Of a stretch of DNA of 64,000 bases, positions 53,221-64,000 are shown piece after piece (within the stretch, counting starts at the first letter, position 1; every line of letters starts with the position of its first letter). This DNA comes from Penium margaritaceum (taxonomy: Eukaryota > Streptophyta > Zygnematophyceae > Desmidiales > Peniaceae), in NCBI GenBank assembly GCA_023375785.1, contig SZWC01000030.1:376194-440193 (forward strand), in the 5' to 3' direction. The translations under genes were made by a program, and so were the position numbers. The notes beneath the pieces are model-generated. The model made no database searches. It was not told the DNA's origin and saw nothing but the letters and a program-made list of their open reading frames with translations.

Positions 53221-55585
53221 AGGTTTGGAGCGTATGCAAGACAAACGTGGCACACTTGAAGGTGTTTGGGTGGAAGGCGCACGCCATGGTGTAGGCGGCG
53301 GAACGACGCGACAGCAAGCTGGAACTATAGGCAAAGCCGTGCTTGTTCCTTTGCTACAAGAGTGCGCAAACGGCGTACCGGCTCTGGGACCCGCGCATGC
53401 AAGAGATCATCCGCAGGCGTGATGTCGAATGCAAGGAGCAGCAAAGCTTCAGCAACAATAGCAACGACATGAGAATTGAGAACACTCCAAAGCATGGGGA
53501 GTGGTTCCAACTCCTTGACTACAAGGGGGAGCCGACGGATGCGGAGGTCGATGATGTGACATCAAAGCGTAGCGGTACAATAGGTGTAGCAGCCGAAGGA
53601 CTCCAACGACAATGAAGCAGGGCTGGAGATGTGGCGCAATGATCCGTCGAAGGAGGCACCGCAGGTGCCGAAGCGCGCACTCCCAGTGGAGTTTGCGACG
53701 GACGCTAGAGAAAAAACCTCTGAATGCATTGCCGGTTGATGATTCACCGTAGCGGGAGAGATCCTCGGGGAGTCATCCGGTCGATGATTCACCGGAGCGG
53801 GCTGAGTCGGAAGGATTGCAGCAGAGGGACGAGATGCCGCTAGGATTGTCGCGTCTCAGCAGGAGGTAGGGAAGAGCAGGGAAGCCTTTTAGCGCAGGCA
53901 CCGGTCGATGGATCGGTATGACGCGGTGCATGCTAGCTGCATCAACAGAACTAATGACCATGCGAGAGGCACTTGCGCGGACCGTGGAGAAGTAGAGGGA
54001 CGTCGCCATTTAGTTGGAGTTGGCATTCATTGCTGGAAACGACACGTGGCAGCTGATTGACAGGCCCAAAGATGCCTAGGCCATCAGCTTCAAGTGGGTC
54101 TTCAGGACCAAGTTCACAAAGGAAGGTGTGATTGACAAGTACAAGGTGCGGCTCATGGCAAAGGGGTACGCACAGCGTAATGACGAGCACTACGAAGAAA
54201 CGTTTGCCCCTGTCACCAAGTTCACAAGCACCCGGGCGATCCTTGCAGTGGCGTCCGCAAAGCACATGGAGCTCCACCAAATGGACGTAAAGACGGCCTT
54301 TCTCAATGGCATCATCAGCAAGGAAATCTACATGGAGGTGCCAGAGGGGATGGAGGCGTCTGAGGGCAAGATATGTAGTGTGCGGAGGTCCTTGCACGAG
54401 CTAAAACAATCACCCTAAAGCTAGTACCAACAGATGGACAGCTTCATGGCACAATTGGGCTTCAAGTACCATAAGGCGGATCAAACCGTGGATGTGCGGC
54501 GCAGCAAAAAGCTCAATCAGATATTCGCACTTAACGTGGACGATCTAATCTTGTGCTCCTCAGACCTGTCGAGCCTAAAGCAGTTGAAAGAGCAACTGAA
54601 CAACAATATCCAAATGTCGTACGTGGGGGAGCTAGAATTCTATCTTGGGTTGAGCATTATGCAAAATCGGAGGGCACGCACGCTTGAGCTGGGACAAGCA
54701 AAATACGTGGCCAAGGTGCTAAAGTGGTACGGCGTGGAGGACTGGAACTAGTGTGCCGTCTAGTCTCCATGTCCTGTGAACTAAGTGCGGCAATGGCGCT
54801 ACAAACAAAAGAAGAGCGGGAGGATATGACAAAGGTTCCTTACTAATCGGTGGTGGGTATCCTCATGTACGTTATGGTGGCGACCTGACCGAACCTTGCC
54901 TATGCGGTGGGCCAAGTGAGAATGTACGTGGCCGATCCAAGGCCACTATACTGGCAAGCGGTCAAGCGCATCCTTTGATACATATAGGCGACGCGGCATG
55001 CACGTCTAAGATTCGATGGTAAGGGGTAGGCTGACCCCTTGTGTATGGTCTGCTACACAAATGGAGACTACGCTTGAGATGTGGACAAGGGGAAGTCTAC
55101 ATCCAGATACATGTTCTTCCTTGCTGGTACAGCGGTCTTGTGGTGAAGCATGAAGTAGGATTACGTCGCCACCTCCACAGTGGAAACAGAGTACATCGCG
55201 CTAGCCAAGGCGGTCAACAAGGTGGTGTGGAAGTACAGGTTGCTAAGGGAGCTGGGCGCACCGCAGCAAGAGCCTACGTTGGTGCAAGAGGACAACCTTG
55301 GCTCCATCTAGCTGACCAACAACCCGATGCAGCATAGGACGACAAAGCAGACCGACGTGTGTTATCACTACACACGAGACATGGCCGCGAAGGGGCAGGT
55401 GGTGCTACAGCACTACAACACGCACAACATGCTTGCAAATTGCTTGACCAAAGCGCAACCCGCAGACCGGCATGCGATGAGCAAGGCCGGACTTGGGATT
55501 ACCAACTATGATGTGCTAGAGAGCGCAGCGGAAGATGAGTTAGAGCAAGCAGGAGTAGCGGGCATGCCAGTTGCAAGGGGGAGAA
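53221..55585 (+). pseudogene. RT and RNase H remnant of copia I
   Basis: The linker region (53221-54000) has a repeated CCGGTCGATGATTCACCGG-type word near 53731 and 53779. RT is at about 54010-54760 (DKYKVRLMAKGYAQRNDEHY, MDVKTAFLNGIISKEIYMEV, ALNVDDLILCSSDLSSLKQL). RNase H is at about 54800-55500 (TTKQTDVCYHYTRDMAAKG, NMLANCLTKAQPADRH). Broken. Confidence 0.82.
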
Positions 55586-55665
55586 TGTTGAAAAATTGTC
55601 CCTCCACATGCCTAAGTGAGGCGCCGGGAGGCGCCGACAAGCCGCCACAAAGTGTTAATGGAAAT

Positions 55666-56403
55666 TGTTGGGAAAGGAGCCATCCAACTCAGTTTCAGGT
55701 CCGCAAGAGCAAGTTCCACAAAACTACCAGATGCCCGCTTCGATCGTTAATCCAACTTCACCATTAGAAACATCAGGTGGCAAAATGTCTACGGTTTAAG
55801 TTTGAGGCCAATCCAACAGGCGGATTGGGAGATATGGATTTTCAAAGTTTTCGGGGTTGTAGACCGCCGATATCCGGGTGACCATGGGCGATGGCTCCAT
55901 GCCTTAGCGTGAGAAAAAGAAAAAGGCAAGAGGTCCAGGGTCAAGACCTGATGGGAGAAGTATCCAAAAGCTCCTAGATTCTTGGGTTGTATTATCAGAG
56001 TGTACTAACTATGTAAAAGGTACCTCTCCTTACTTTTTAGGTGATGTGAGATCCTTGTGTGCTAGCCATCGACACATGGCAATTCTCCATGGGAATGTGG
56101 GTTATCTGACCACTAGGAGTGTACCATGAGAGTATTTTCCAGCTCTCTAGGTCGTGTGTGTGTGGTCAGCCTGATTGCTAGGCTGATTTCCCCCGTTGTT
56201 TGAGATTATGGACTCTAGTGTGTGAGCCTTAGCCTCCATGGCTAAATGGTGTGGCTTGTGAGAGGGCTGACTTGTCCAAGCTCTAGCTCTATATAGACTC
56301 CATCATTTCGAGTGATTCAAAAACCATTATTCAGCACAAGTGATGTCCTTCTTGTCCCACATGCTCACTGCTCCAAGGCTTCCTCTCTCCTCTAGATCCA
56401 ACA
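55666..56403 (+). repeat. Lone family 1 LTR without matching flanks
   Basis: 738 bp, TGTTGGGAAAGG...CCAACA, no internal region attached. The left flank is copia I 3' LTR sequence (GAAAT) and the right flank is copia L sequence (TCGTT), so there is no target-site duplication. This is expected if two different family 1 insertions, one in each host element, recombined through their LTRs. Confidence 0.85.
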
Positions 56404-57456
56404 TCGTTACGGTCACAAGCTCTTCCTGACCCAAGCATGACCAGCTCAGTCCAGTCCATTTGGCATATTCGGTATTGTACTTGGGCCGAGGTTTCTCTGC
56501 CGTGTACTATCCTAGAGTGTTGCTAGTGGTGCTTCGAGGCTTAATTGCTTCCGTTGCTCCCACGCTGCGAGTGATCTGTAGTTAAAGGAAGGATTACCGG
56601 CCTTAAAGTTTGACTAAGAGGCCTCAGAGGACTGAGACTCAGTGGAAGAGTCCATCGTTGTGTCAGCTTGGACATCAACTCTCCCTACAATACCATCTTT
56701 CATTGGCACCATCTCCGAGTTCTCCGGTGCCTGATCACCTTACTCGATCAACACAACCCACTCTCTTGATTAGAGAACATGGAAAGGTTCAAACAACTCT
56801 CCTTTGCCAAGCGTCATTTCTTCAAACTTGAGATCTGGACTCCTCATGAGATTTCCAACCACTTGGTCCAACAGCCTGTACACCTTGTGTGCATTGTTGA
56901 ATGTGACCATTACATTCTTAAGAGCGCATGCATCCAGGTTGTGGTTTCCTTCTCCTGCTTGGACCTTTCCTCTAGCAGTACAACCACATACCATAAAGTG
57001 TAAGGCATCTAGCTTATTCCCTGACCAAGCCTCCTGTGGCGTCTTGACTTGCTTCCCTTCCTGCTTCTTACCACGCCTTCCAAGTCTGACTGCTAGAGTG
57101 AGATTCACAAGGTAGTAAGCAATTCTAACAGCTTGAACCCAAAAGCAAAGTGGGATTTAGGTATTTAAGAGCATGCTTCGTGTCATGTTGAGTATAGTCT
57201 TGATCATCCGCTCAGCAACGCCATTACTCTGAGAGATGAAAGACGTGGTGGTTTGGTGATTGATGCCTTATTGGCTCAACTAGCTTTTGCACGCTTTGTA
57301 CTCACCGCCGTTATTTGTGCGCAGTCCCTTGACCTTCTTGGTTGTCTGCTGCGCTACCATCGGAAAAAACTCTTGTAGCTTTTTGTTCATCTCTCCCTTT
57401 GTCTTGAAGAAGTACATCCACATCTTGCGACTGTGATCATGAATGAAGGTGGAGAA
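56404..57456 (-). mobile_element. Ty1/copia fossil L, integrase part and linker
   Basis: On the minus strand, from right to left: integrase core (HDHSRKMWMYFFKTKGEMNK, about 57370-57456; NNGGEYK, about 57310), integrase C-terminal part (KTPQEAWSGNKLDALHFMVC, about 57000-57060) and a Ser/Pro-rich linker to about 56450. The RT part is missing at the boundary with the lone LTR. It continues across copia K at 62498. Broken. Confidence 0.8.
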
Positions 57457-58185
57457 TGTTGGAACTGGAGGTTAGAGGGAGCGTTGGAGCAGCGAGCATG
57501 TGGGACTAGAAGGGCATCACTTGTGCTGAAGAATGGTTGTTAAATCACTGAAAATGATGGAGTACATATAGAGCTAGAGCTTGTGCAAGTCAGCCCTCTC
57601 ACAAGCCACACCACTTAGCTAAGGCTCACACAATAGAATCCATAATCTCACACAAGGGAGGAAATCAGCCTAGCAATCAGGCTGACCACTCACAAACGAC
57701 CTATAGAGTTAGAAAATGCTCTCATGGGACACTCCTAGTGGTCACATAACCCACAATCCCATGGAGAATTGCCATGTATCCATGACTAGTCCACAAGGAT
57801 CTCATCTCATCTAAAAAGTAAGGAGAGCAATCTTTTTCCTAGTCAGCACACTCTGACAAGGCAACCCAAGAATCTAGGACTTTTTTCAATATTTCTTCCA
57901 TCAGGTCTTGACCCTGGACCTCTTGTCTTTTTCTTTTCTCAGGCTAAGGCATGGAGCCATTGCCCATGATCACCCGAATAGTGGCAGCCGATGACCCCAA
58001 AAACCTCAAAAATTCATATCTCCCAATCCGACGGTTGGATCGGCCTCAAACTTGGACTATAGATATTTTGCCACTTGATCTCTCCAATGTAGAAGTTGGA
58101 TCGACCATCTACGTAGGCATCTAGTACTTTCCTGGAACTTTCTCTTATGGACCTGAAACTTAGCCAGATGGCTCCTTTTCGAACA
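57457..58185 (-). repeat. 3' LTR of copia K
   Basis: 729 bp, TGTTGGAACTGGAGG...CGAACA on the plus strand, followed by ATCTCCCACTTTGCC (reverse polypurine tract). Confidence 0.9.
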
Positions 58186-58794
58186 ATCTCCCACTTTGCC
58201 GCAGTCGGAGTGGGTTGAGTCCACATGCCTTCATGCGCAACAATTCCTTCTCATGGATCACTGGCTTGGTGCAGAAATCAGCGACCTGCTTACTCGTTGG
58301 AGTAAACTCCAGCTTGATAGCACCCTCCTACACCATGTGCCTCATGAAGTGATATCCGATGTCAATGTGCTTGGTGCGTACATGGTGCTCAGGATTCTTC
58401 GCGAGTGCGATTGCGTACTGGTTGTCGATGCGCACACGAACTGGAACTGCTGCACTCTCACTCATCTCTAACATAAGACGCTGAAGCGAAACTGCTTCCT
58501 TGGCTCCAAAGCTGAAAGAGACGTACTCAGCTTCCGTGCTTGAGGTGGCCACGACCACCTACTGCTTGCTGCATAAGCTGATGGCCCCACCCTTCATGAG
58601 GAACACATGTCCAGAGATGGACTTACGATCCTCAGGGTTTGAAGCCCAATCTCCGTCTGTGTAGCCGATGATGCTGTTGTCGTTGGTGTTATAGGTAATG
58701 CCGACATTGATAGTTCCAGCAAGATAGTGGAAGATCTGCTTCACTGCCTTCTGGTGCTCAGGTTCGGGATTGGCCATGTACTGGCTCACAGGGT
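58186..58794 (-). pseudogene. RNase H remnant of copia K
   Basis: Contains EHHVRTKHIDIGYHFMRHMV, ATSSTEAEYVSFSFGAKEAV and GYTDGDWASNPEDRKSISGH on the minus strand. It is interrupted at 58794 by the lone LTR. Broken. Confidence 0.82.
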
Positions 58795-59531
58795 TGTTAA
58801 AAAAGGAGCCATCCGGCTTAGTTTCAGGTCCACAGGAGTAAGTTGCGGGAAAGTACCAGATGCCTGCTCCGATCGTCAATCCAACTTCACCATTGGTAAG
58901 ATCAGGTGGAAAAATGTCTACGGTCCAAGTTTGAGGCTCATCAAACAGTTAGATTGGGAGATATGAATTATCAAAGTTTTCAGGGTCATCGACCGCTGAT
59001 ATCCGGGTGACCATGGGCGATGGCTCCATGCCTTAGCCTGAGAAAAGAAAAAGGCAAGAGGTCTAGGATCAAGACCTGATGGAAGAAATATCCAAAAAGG
59101 TCCTAGATTCTTGGGTTACATTGTCAGAGTAAGCTCACTAGGATAAATGTACGTCAGTCTACTTTCTAGGTCAGGTGAGGTCCTTGTATGCTAGCCATGG
59201 ACATATGGCGATTCTCCATGGGATTGTGGGTTAAATGACCACTAGGAGTGTGCCATGGGAGTATTTTCTAGCTCGCTAGGTTGTGTGTGAGTGGTCAGCC
59301 TGATTGCTAGGCTGATTTCCTCCCTTGTGTGAGATTATGGACTCTAGTGTGTGAGCCTTAGCCTCCATGGCTAAGTGGTATGGCTTGTGAGAAGGCTGAC
59401 TTGCCAAAGTTCTAGCTCTATATGTAATCCATCATTTTGAGTGATTTTGTAACCAGTCTTCAGCACAAGTGATGCCCTTCTAGACCAACATGCTCACTCC
59501 TCCAACGCTCCCTCTCTCCCCAGTTCCAACC
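58795..59531 (+). repeat. Lone family 1 LTR inside copia K
   Basis: 737 bp in the opposite orientation to copia K. Flanks are AGGGT (58790-58794) and AGCGC (59532-59536). The uninterrupted paralogue in copia C (CTCACAGCGCTCACAG near 14576) shows AGCGC once, so this is a decayed 5-bp duplication. It probably arose by LTR-LTR recombination of a full insertion. Confidence 0.85.
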
Positions 59532-59536
59532 AGCGC

Positions 59537-61100
59537 TAACAGCCTATACAAGGTCCGGCCTAGTTGCAACCATCAGGTACATGACGTTGCCGAAAGCGCT
59601 CTGGTATTTTTGTCGCTCAGTTGCATCCGCTTCTCCGTTGAAGCTCACAAGGTACTGCCGCGTCTCCAGCAGCATGCCGATGGGTTTTGCCTCTGTCATT
59701 CCTAATCACTACAAGACATCCTTGATGTAGCGGCTCTACTACAATGAGAGAGAGCCTGATTTGCAGTCACGCGTGATGTGAATACCGAGGAAGTATGATG
59801 CCTCCCTGAGATCAGACATCGGGAAGCGCTCCTACATGGTTTCCTTGAACTCCTAGAGTGCATACATGCTGTTGGAAAGGAGGAGCATGTCATTCACATA
59901 GACGATGATGATGGATACCTCATGACCATGCTGCCAGCGATAGATGCTATAATCACACTAGTTGTGCTCAAATCCCATGCATTGCAATGCCTCATCCAAC
60001 TTCTAGTTCAAAGCACGCGACGCTTACTTGAGGCCGTAGAGCGACCTCTGAAACTTGCAAACCAGGTTCTCCTGGCCATCCATGAAGAACCCCTTTGGCT
60101 GCTCCATGTAAATCTCCTCCTCCAGGTCACCGTTCAGGAACGTCGTCTTGACGTCCATGTGGTGGACCTCAAAGTCCTCTACTGCTGCATAGGAAAGGAG
60201 CGTACACACAGAGGTAAACTTTGCAATAGGGTCGAAGATTACTGTGTAATCAATGCCTTCCTGATGCGAGTAGCTCTTGGCGTCCAGCCTCGCCTTGTAC
60301 TTTTCCAGGTTACCATATGCTCCCTGCTTCTTCTTGAAAACCTTCTTGCACTTGATCACCTCACGTCTAGGTGGACGCTCAGTCAGCTCCCACGTACCAT
60401 TGTCAAGCTGCGATTGTATCTCCTAGTGCACAGCTTGTGCCCAATCTGCAGCATCTTGTGCGGCCATGGCCTCCTTGTACCACATCGGCTCATAAGAGTG
60501 TGCTGCAACTGCGACATTCATCTGGTCTGGTTACTAGAGCATCCAGAAATGCCGGCGCTCACCAGGCTTCTAGCGCACCCTGAGAGGGTACGTGCGACAT
60601 GGTGCTGGAGCGTTAGCAGGCGGATAGCGCCATGCTTCTGGCACGACACTCCTGCTGATGGTGGTGTATATTCTTCCTTTGCTTTTGCCGATGAGGCCCT
60701 AATATCTGCTACATCAGACATGGGAGAGTAGACTGGTTCTCCCACCGTCCCAATAGAGGAAGGATCAGGAGAGACGGGGTCAGGGAGAATATTTGCTCCC
60801 TCTGGTTTGTCAGCTAGTGGTTCTACTCCCTCTTCGCAGATGATGTTCGTGCGGATGACATAGCTCTCATTGAAAAGGACATCCCTGGAGATGATGACGT
60901 GGCCTCTATCCCTCTCGTAGAGGCGGTAAGCCTTGCTTGCCACATCATAGCCAATCATCAGCATCTGCGCGCTCTTCTCGTCTACTTTTGCCGCTTCTCC
61001 TTTGGTAGGTGTATGTGTGCCAAGCTGCTAAACGCGCGAAGATGACCCTTGCTCGGCTTCTTACCGAACCACGCCTCGTATGGCGTCATCTGCTCGAGGG
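59537..61100 (-). pseudogene. RT and integrase C-terminal remnant of copia K
   Basis: RT with [20 protein letters not shown] (about 60100-60160) and MIKCKKVFKKKQGAYGNLEK (about 60300-60359). Linker words are near 60560-60740 and the integrase C-terminal region is at about 60800-61095 (LMIGYDVASKAYRLYERDRG). Gag and the integrase core were not recognised. Broken. Confidence 0.8.
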
Positions 61101-61758
61101 CTGTTACTACACCTGTTGCTGCCATTTTTAGCCTTGATGATGCTTGCCGCTACCCTTAAGTGGCGGCGCTACCCGTGTTTTTGCTGCTGCTTCAGCCAGA
61201 AATCTGTCTTACAGAAAGTGGACAGTAAAGGCCAACAGACTGGGAATTTTGAAAATCTGAGCCCACCACAAACAAATTCAGCTGAAAACCTTTCAGATAG
61301 ACCCATAAAACACAGTCATCAACAGGGGATTTTTTAACATATGCCCCCTTCAAAACAGGGTATGCTTCTGCTCCTACTCCAGCTCACACCAGCCAGCTTG
61401 TAAACGCTGTTTCTCCCAAACATATAAGTGGTTTGCAAATTTTTTTCCACTACTGGAAAGCTTAGGAAAATTCATTCAATTCTTATGTGCTACTTTTTAC
61501 ATTTGACAAAGAAACAAGAGAGTTATGGTCATCACAAGGTGATAGTCTTACTCAGAGAGAAGAGTGTAGCCCTGGCCGACCTCGTTTTAAGCATAACTTT
61601 CAATCTGACCGTAGGATCTTCGTGATCTTGGGCTCGTTGGAACACTTGTCTTTTGAAATTGAAGATTTTATGGTTGATAGTCAAATTAACTGAAGGTTTG
61701 ACTCCAACCTGTCACTCTCAAAGTGACGGCCTATACTAGCTGAAAGTGACAGAACTTG
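61101..61758 (-). other. Leader of copia K
   Basis: Matches the untranslated leader of the other family 1 copies, ending at the primer-binding-site remnant GTTCTGATACCA (61759-61770, one base off the standard). Confidence 0.75.
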
Positions 61759-61772
61759 GTTCTGATACCAAG

Positions 61773-62497
61773 TGTTGGAATTGGAGGAGAGAGGGAGCCT
61801 TGGAGCACCGAGCATGTGGGACTAGAAGGGAATGACTTGTGCTGAACAATGGTTGATAAATCACTCAAAATGATGGAGTATATATAGAGCTAGAGCTCGG
61901 GTAAATCAGCTCTCTCACAAGCCATACTACTTAGCCGTGGAGGCTAAGGCTCACACACTAGAGTCCATAATCTCACACAAGGGAGGAAATCAGCCTAGCA
62001 ATCAGGCTGACCACTCACACACGACTTAGAGAGCTAGAAATTGCTCTCATGGCACACTTCTAGTGGTCACATAACCCACAATCCCATGGAGAATGGCCAT
62101 GTGTCCATGGCTAGCACACAAGGATCTCACCTGACCTAAAACATAACGAGAGGTACCTTTTTCCTAGTCAGCACACTCTGACAATGCAACCCAAGAATCT
62201 AGGATCTTTTTGGATATTTCTTCCATCAGGTCTTGATCTTGGACCTCTTGCCTTTTTCTTCTCTCAGGCTAAGGCATGGAGCCATTCCCTATGATCACCC
62301 GGATATCGGCGGTTGATGACCCCAAAAACTTTGAAAATTATTTTCTCCAAATCTGACTATTGGATAGGCCTCAAACTTGGACTGTAGACATTTTCCACCT
62401 GATCTTTCCAATGATGAAGTGGGAGTAGGCATCTGGTACTTTCCTGGAACTTACTCTTGTGGACCTCAAACTGAGCCGGATGGCTTCTTTTCCAACA
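61773..62497 (-). repeat. 5' LTR of copia K
   Basis: 725 bp, TGTTGGAATTGGAGG...TCCAACA on the plus strand. Confidence 0.9.
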
Positions 62498-64000
62498 AAG
62501 AAGTACTTGCTGTCACCATTTGAGGGAATGCAGAATGATCTGTATATATCAGAGTGAATCTAGTCCCAGATTGTTACTGCACGTTAGCCATTATGTCGAA
62601 TGAGCTTTCTCTTTACCTTGCATTGGATATATGGCTCACACAGCTTCTTGCACTTTCCCACATCCTTGGCCTTGGATCCCTCTATCCCATGGACCATTTT
62701 GTGCTGCTACAAAGCTTACACTAACCACATGGCCAAATCGCCTATGCCATAACTCAACATCTATGTCGTTGGCGGACCTGGCCGTTATGGTCACAGCCTA
62801 CGATGGAACACAAGGCTTTGGAGACTTGGGCTCTTCTACTCCTGCATATCCCTCGCTTGCAGTCTCAAGGGACTTGGTCTGTATCACATAGAGTCTATGA
62901 ACTCTAAGGATCTATACGAAAAGACTCTCCTTGGGATAGGAGATCTTGATGTCCTTCTTATTGACAATCACGGCCTCCTCCTTCGTGAAGACAAACCTCA
63001 TATTCTGGTTCATGATTTTGGCCACTGACAAGAGGTTTACCGCAAAAGACAGCATGTAGATAATGTTCTTCAACCTCAAGTGTTTTTAGCACCGTTCACG
63101 TTGATGGTGATCAAGTTATCTTGCTGGCCTTGTGCATGGACAAGGGTTGTTGGCACACCTGAAGCAACATCTAGTGTCCCCTATGGAGATGAAGAAATCT
63201 TTCTTCCTTGAACAGTGGTAGTACGTGCCGGAGTCGATCCCGTAGGCTCCACGCTTGAGCACTGCCGCTGCCTTGGTTGCCGGCACGATCTGTAGTCAAC
63301 CTTTTTACCCCTTCCTTTACCCTCGTTTCTACCACCATACTCTTTGTCCTCCTTCTTGGGAGCCCTACACTCCCGTACATAATCCTCAGGTTTGTCACAG
63401 TTATGGCACTTCTGAAGACGCTTTGAACTCTTTTCAGTGCCATCATTGCCTCTTCCTCCACCACCACCACTTCTGTTGCTCCTCTGACGAGAAGAGGAAT
63501 TGTTGTCAAGAACATGGTACTATGCATCATAGGCATAAGTGTTAGCCTTACTACTAGTGTGATACTTGGCCTCGTTGCGTACATACTCGGACACTGCCTC
63601 CTACGTAAAATCCTCCTCCTTCCAACTGCCAAAGGCGGTGATCAGAGGAACCCAGCTTTTAGGTAGCGCCATGACAAGGATTATGGCCTGCATGTTGCTG
63701 TCGATCTCCTAGTTTTTTTTGGTCACTTGCTACACCACTCCCTCAAATTGCAATATGAATTCTAGAAATAACTCTCCACTTATCACCCTCGCCAAAGTCA
63801 ACCTTTGAATGATGAAGAGGCAATTTGCAAGAGCTGTGGATTGGAGTAAACTTACAAGCTTCTCATAAGCCATTGATGCATGGGTGATACCTTGGAGGTG
63901 GACATGCTATGGCTCATGTATTGATGTCACGAGATTTGCAAGCGCCATGTCCTTTTTGATACTCCATGCTTCATATCGAGCATCTATTTTTTGAGCTTCA
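62498..64000 (-). mobile_element. Ty1/copia fossil L, gag-protease-integrase part, runs off the window
   Basis: On the minus strand from the right edge: Gag (EAWSIKKDMALANLVTSI near 63920; LITAFGSWKEED near 63620) and a knuckle-like CHNCDKPEDYVRECRAPKK at about 63350-63410. Protease GAYGIDSGTYYHC is at about 63215-63255 and VNLLSVAKIMNQNMRFVF at about 62990-63045. Pre-integrase ELWHRRFGH (about 62745) and the start of the integrase core follow. The core is cut at 62498 by copia K. The 5' LTR must lie beyond 64000. Broken. Confidence 0.8.

Larger units (their letters stand above)
50224..55660 (+). mobile_element. Ty1/copia fossil I, with partial 3' LTR
   Basis: A third copia lineage on the plus strand. 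The LTR start TGTTGAAAAATTGTCCC is seen at 50224 and again at 55586, preceded there by a purine-rich GTTGCAAGGGGGAGAA. The coding order is Gag, protease, integrase, RT, RNase H. Only about 75 bp of the 3' LTR remain, ending where a family 1 LTR begins at 55666. The 5' LTR end was not resolved (between about 51000 and 51250), and no initiator-Met primer-binding site was recognised. Heavily broken. Confidence 0.85.
57457..62497 (-). mobile_element. Ty1/copia fossil K (family 1), contains a lone LTR
   Basis: Minus-strand element between GAGAA (57452-57456) and AAGAA (62498-62502), a target-site duplication with one mismatch. The flanking copia L integrase core reads continuously across it (SKYF...TFIHDHSRKMWM), which confirms the insertion point. 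LTRs are 729 and 725 bp and differ by about 10% by eye. Only parts of the coding region are present, and it is old and heavily broken. Confidence 0.9.

Noticed and set aside
55666-56403. Simple solo LTR from one insertion
   Set aside because: The flanks do not match and belong to two different host elements.
1-64000. CRISPR array, defence island, prophage or operon
   Set aside because: No regularly spaced repeats with unique spacers and no prokaryotic gene arrangement; all repeats found are LTRs, terminal repeats or simple repeats.

Overview
The window looks like nuclear DNA of a green-lineage (streptophyte) eukaryote. It is intron-bearing, has no bacterial-type operons, and is dominated by Ty1/copia retrotransposons whose primer-binding site (TGGTATCAGAGC) matches the 3' end of initiator tRNA-Met, as is common in plants. 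The species cannot be fixed from the sequence. No prokaryotic system, CRISPR array or rRNA gene was seen, and no complete tRNA gene. Almost everything legible is a mobile-element fossil; host-gene signal is confined to two short stretches.

Layout. 1-606 is a CA/TG microsatellite with a real inverted repeat. 736-1708 is the remnant of a host gene with LysM (chitin/peptidoglycan-binding) modules, including a plausible intron. 1709-2974 is unassigned apart from a degenerate 4-copy repeat. The rest is a graveyard of nested elements. 'Family 1' copia has 738-bp LTRs. Its copies are A (2975-9319, +), C (13556-24430, -), F (27243-33929, -), E (39500-46130, +) and K (57457-62497, -), plus two lone LTRs (55666-56403 and 58795-59531). 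'Family 2' copia has ~652-bp LTRs: B (11310-13555 and 24431-27101) and D (39369-39499 and 46131-47296). Three further copia fossils are H (47330-49230), I (50224-55660) and L (56404-57456 and 62498-64000). A third LTR family of about 656 bp is seen twice (9622-10277 and 35367-36023).

The nesting can be read from target-site duplications (TSDs). A 4.6-kb hAT DNA transposon (19103-23718, 8-bp TSD) sits in the 5' LTR of C. C (5-bp TSD) sits in the integrase region of B. E (5-bp TSD) sits in the RNase H region of D. K (near-match TSD) sits in the integrase core of L, and a lone LTR sits inside K. The hAT carries a three-exon BED-finger transposase gene that is open from end to end except for in-frame TAG codons.

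LTR comparison by eye gives relative ages: F is youngest (about 2% LTR divergence), A and E are intermediate (about 6-8%), and K is older (about 10%). Several N positions are assembly seams. Three of them have a 245-321 bp near-identical copy on both sides, so element lengths there are inflated. I did not find a convincing undescribed biological system. The best leads are the TAG-only hAT transposase, the LysM gene remnant, the tRNA-like module in the family 2 LTR, and the foldbacks near 38.9-39.1 kb.
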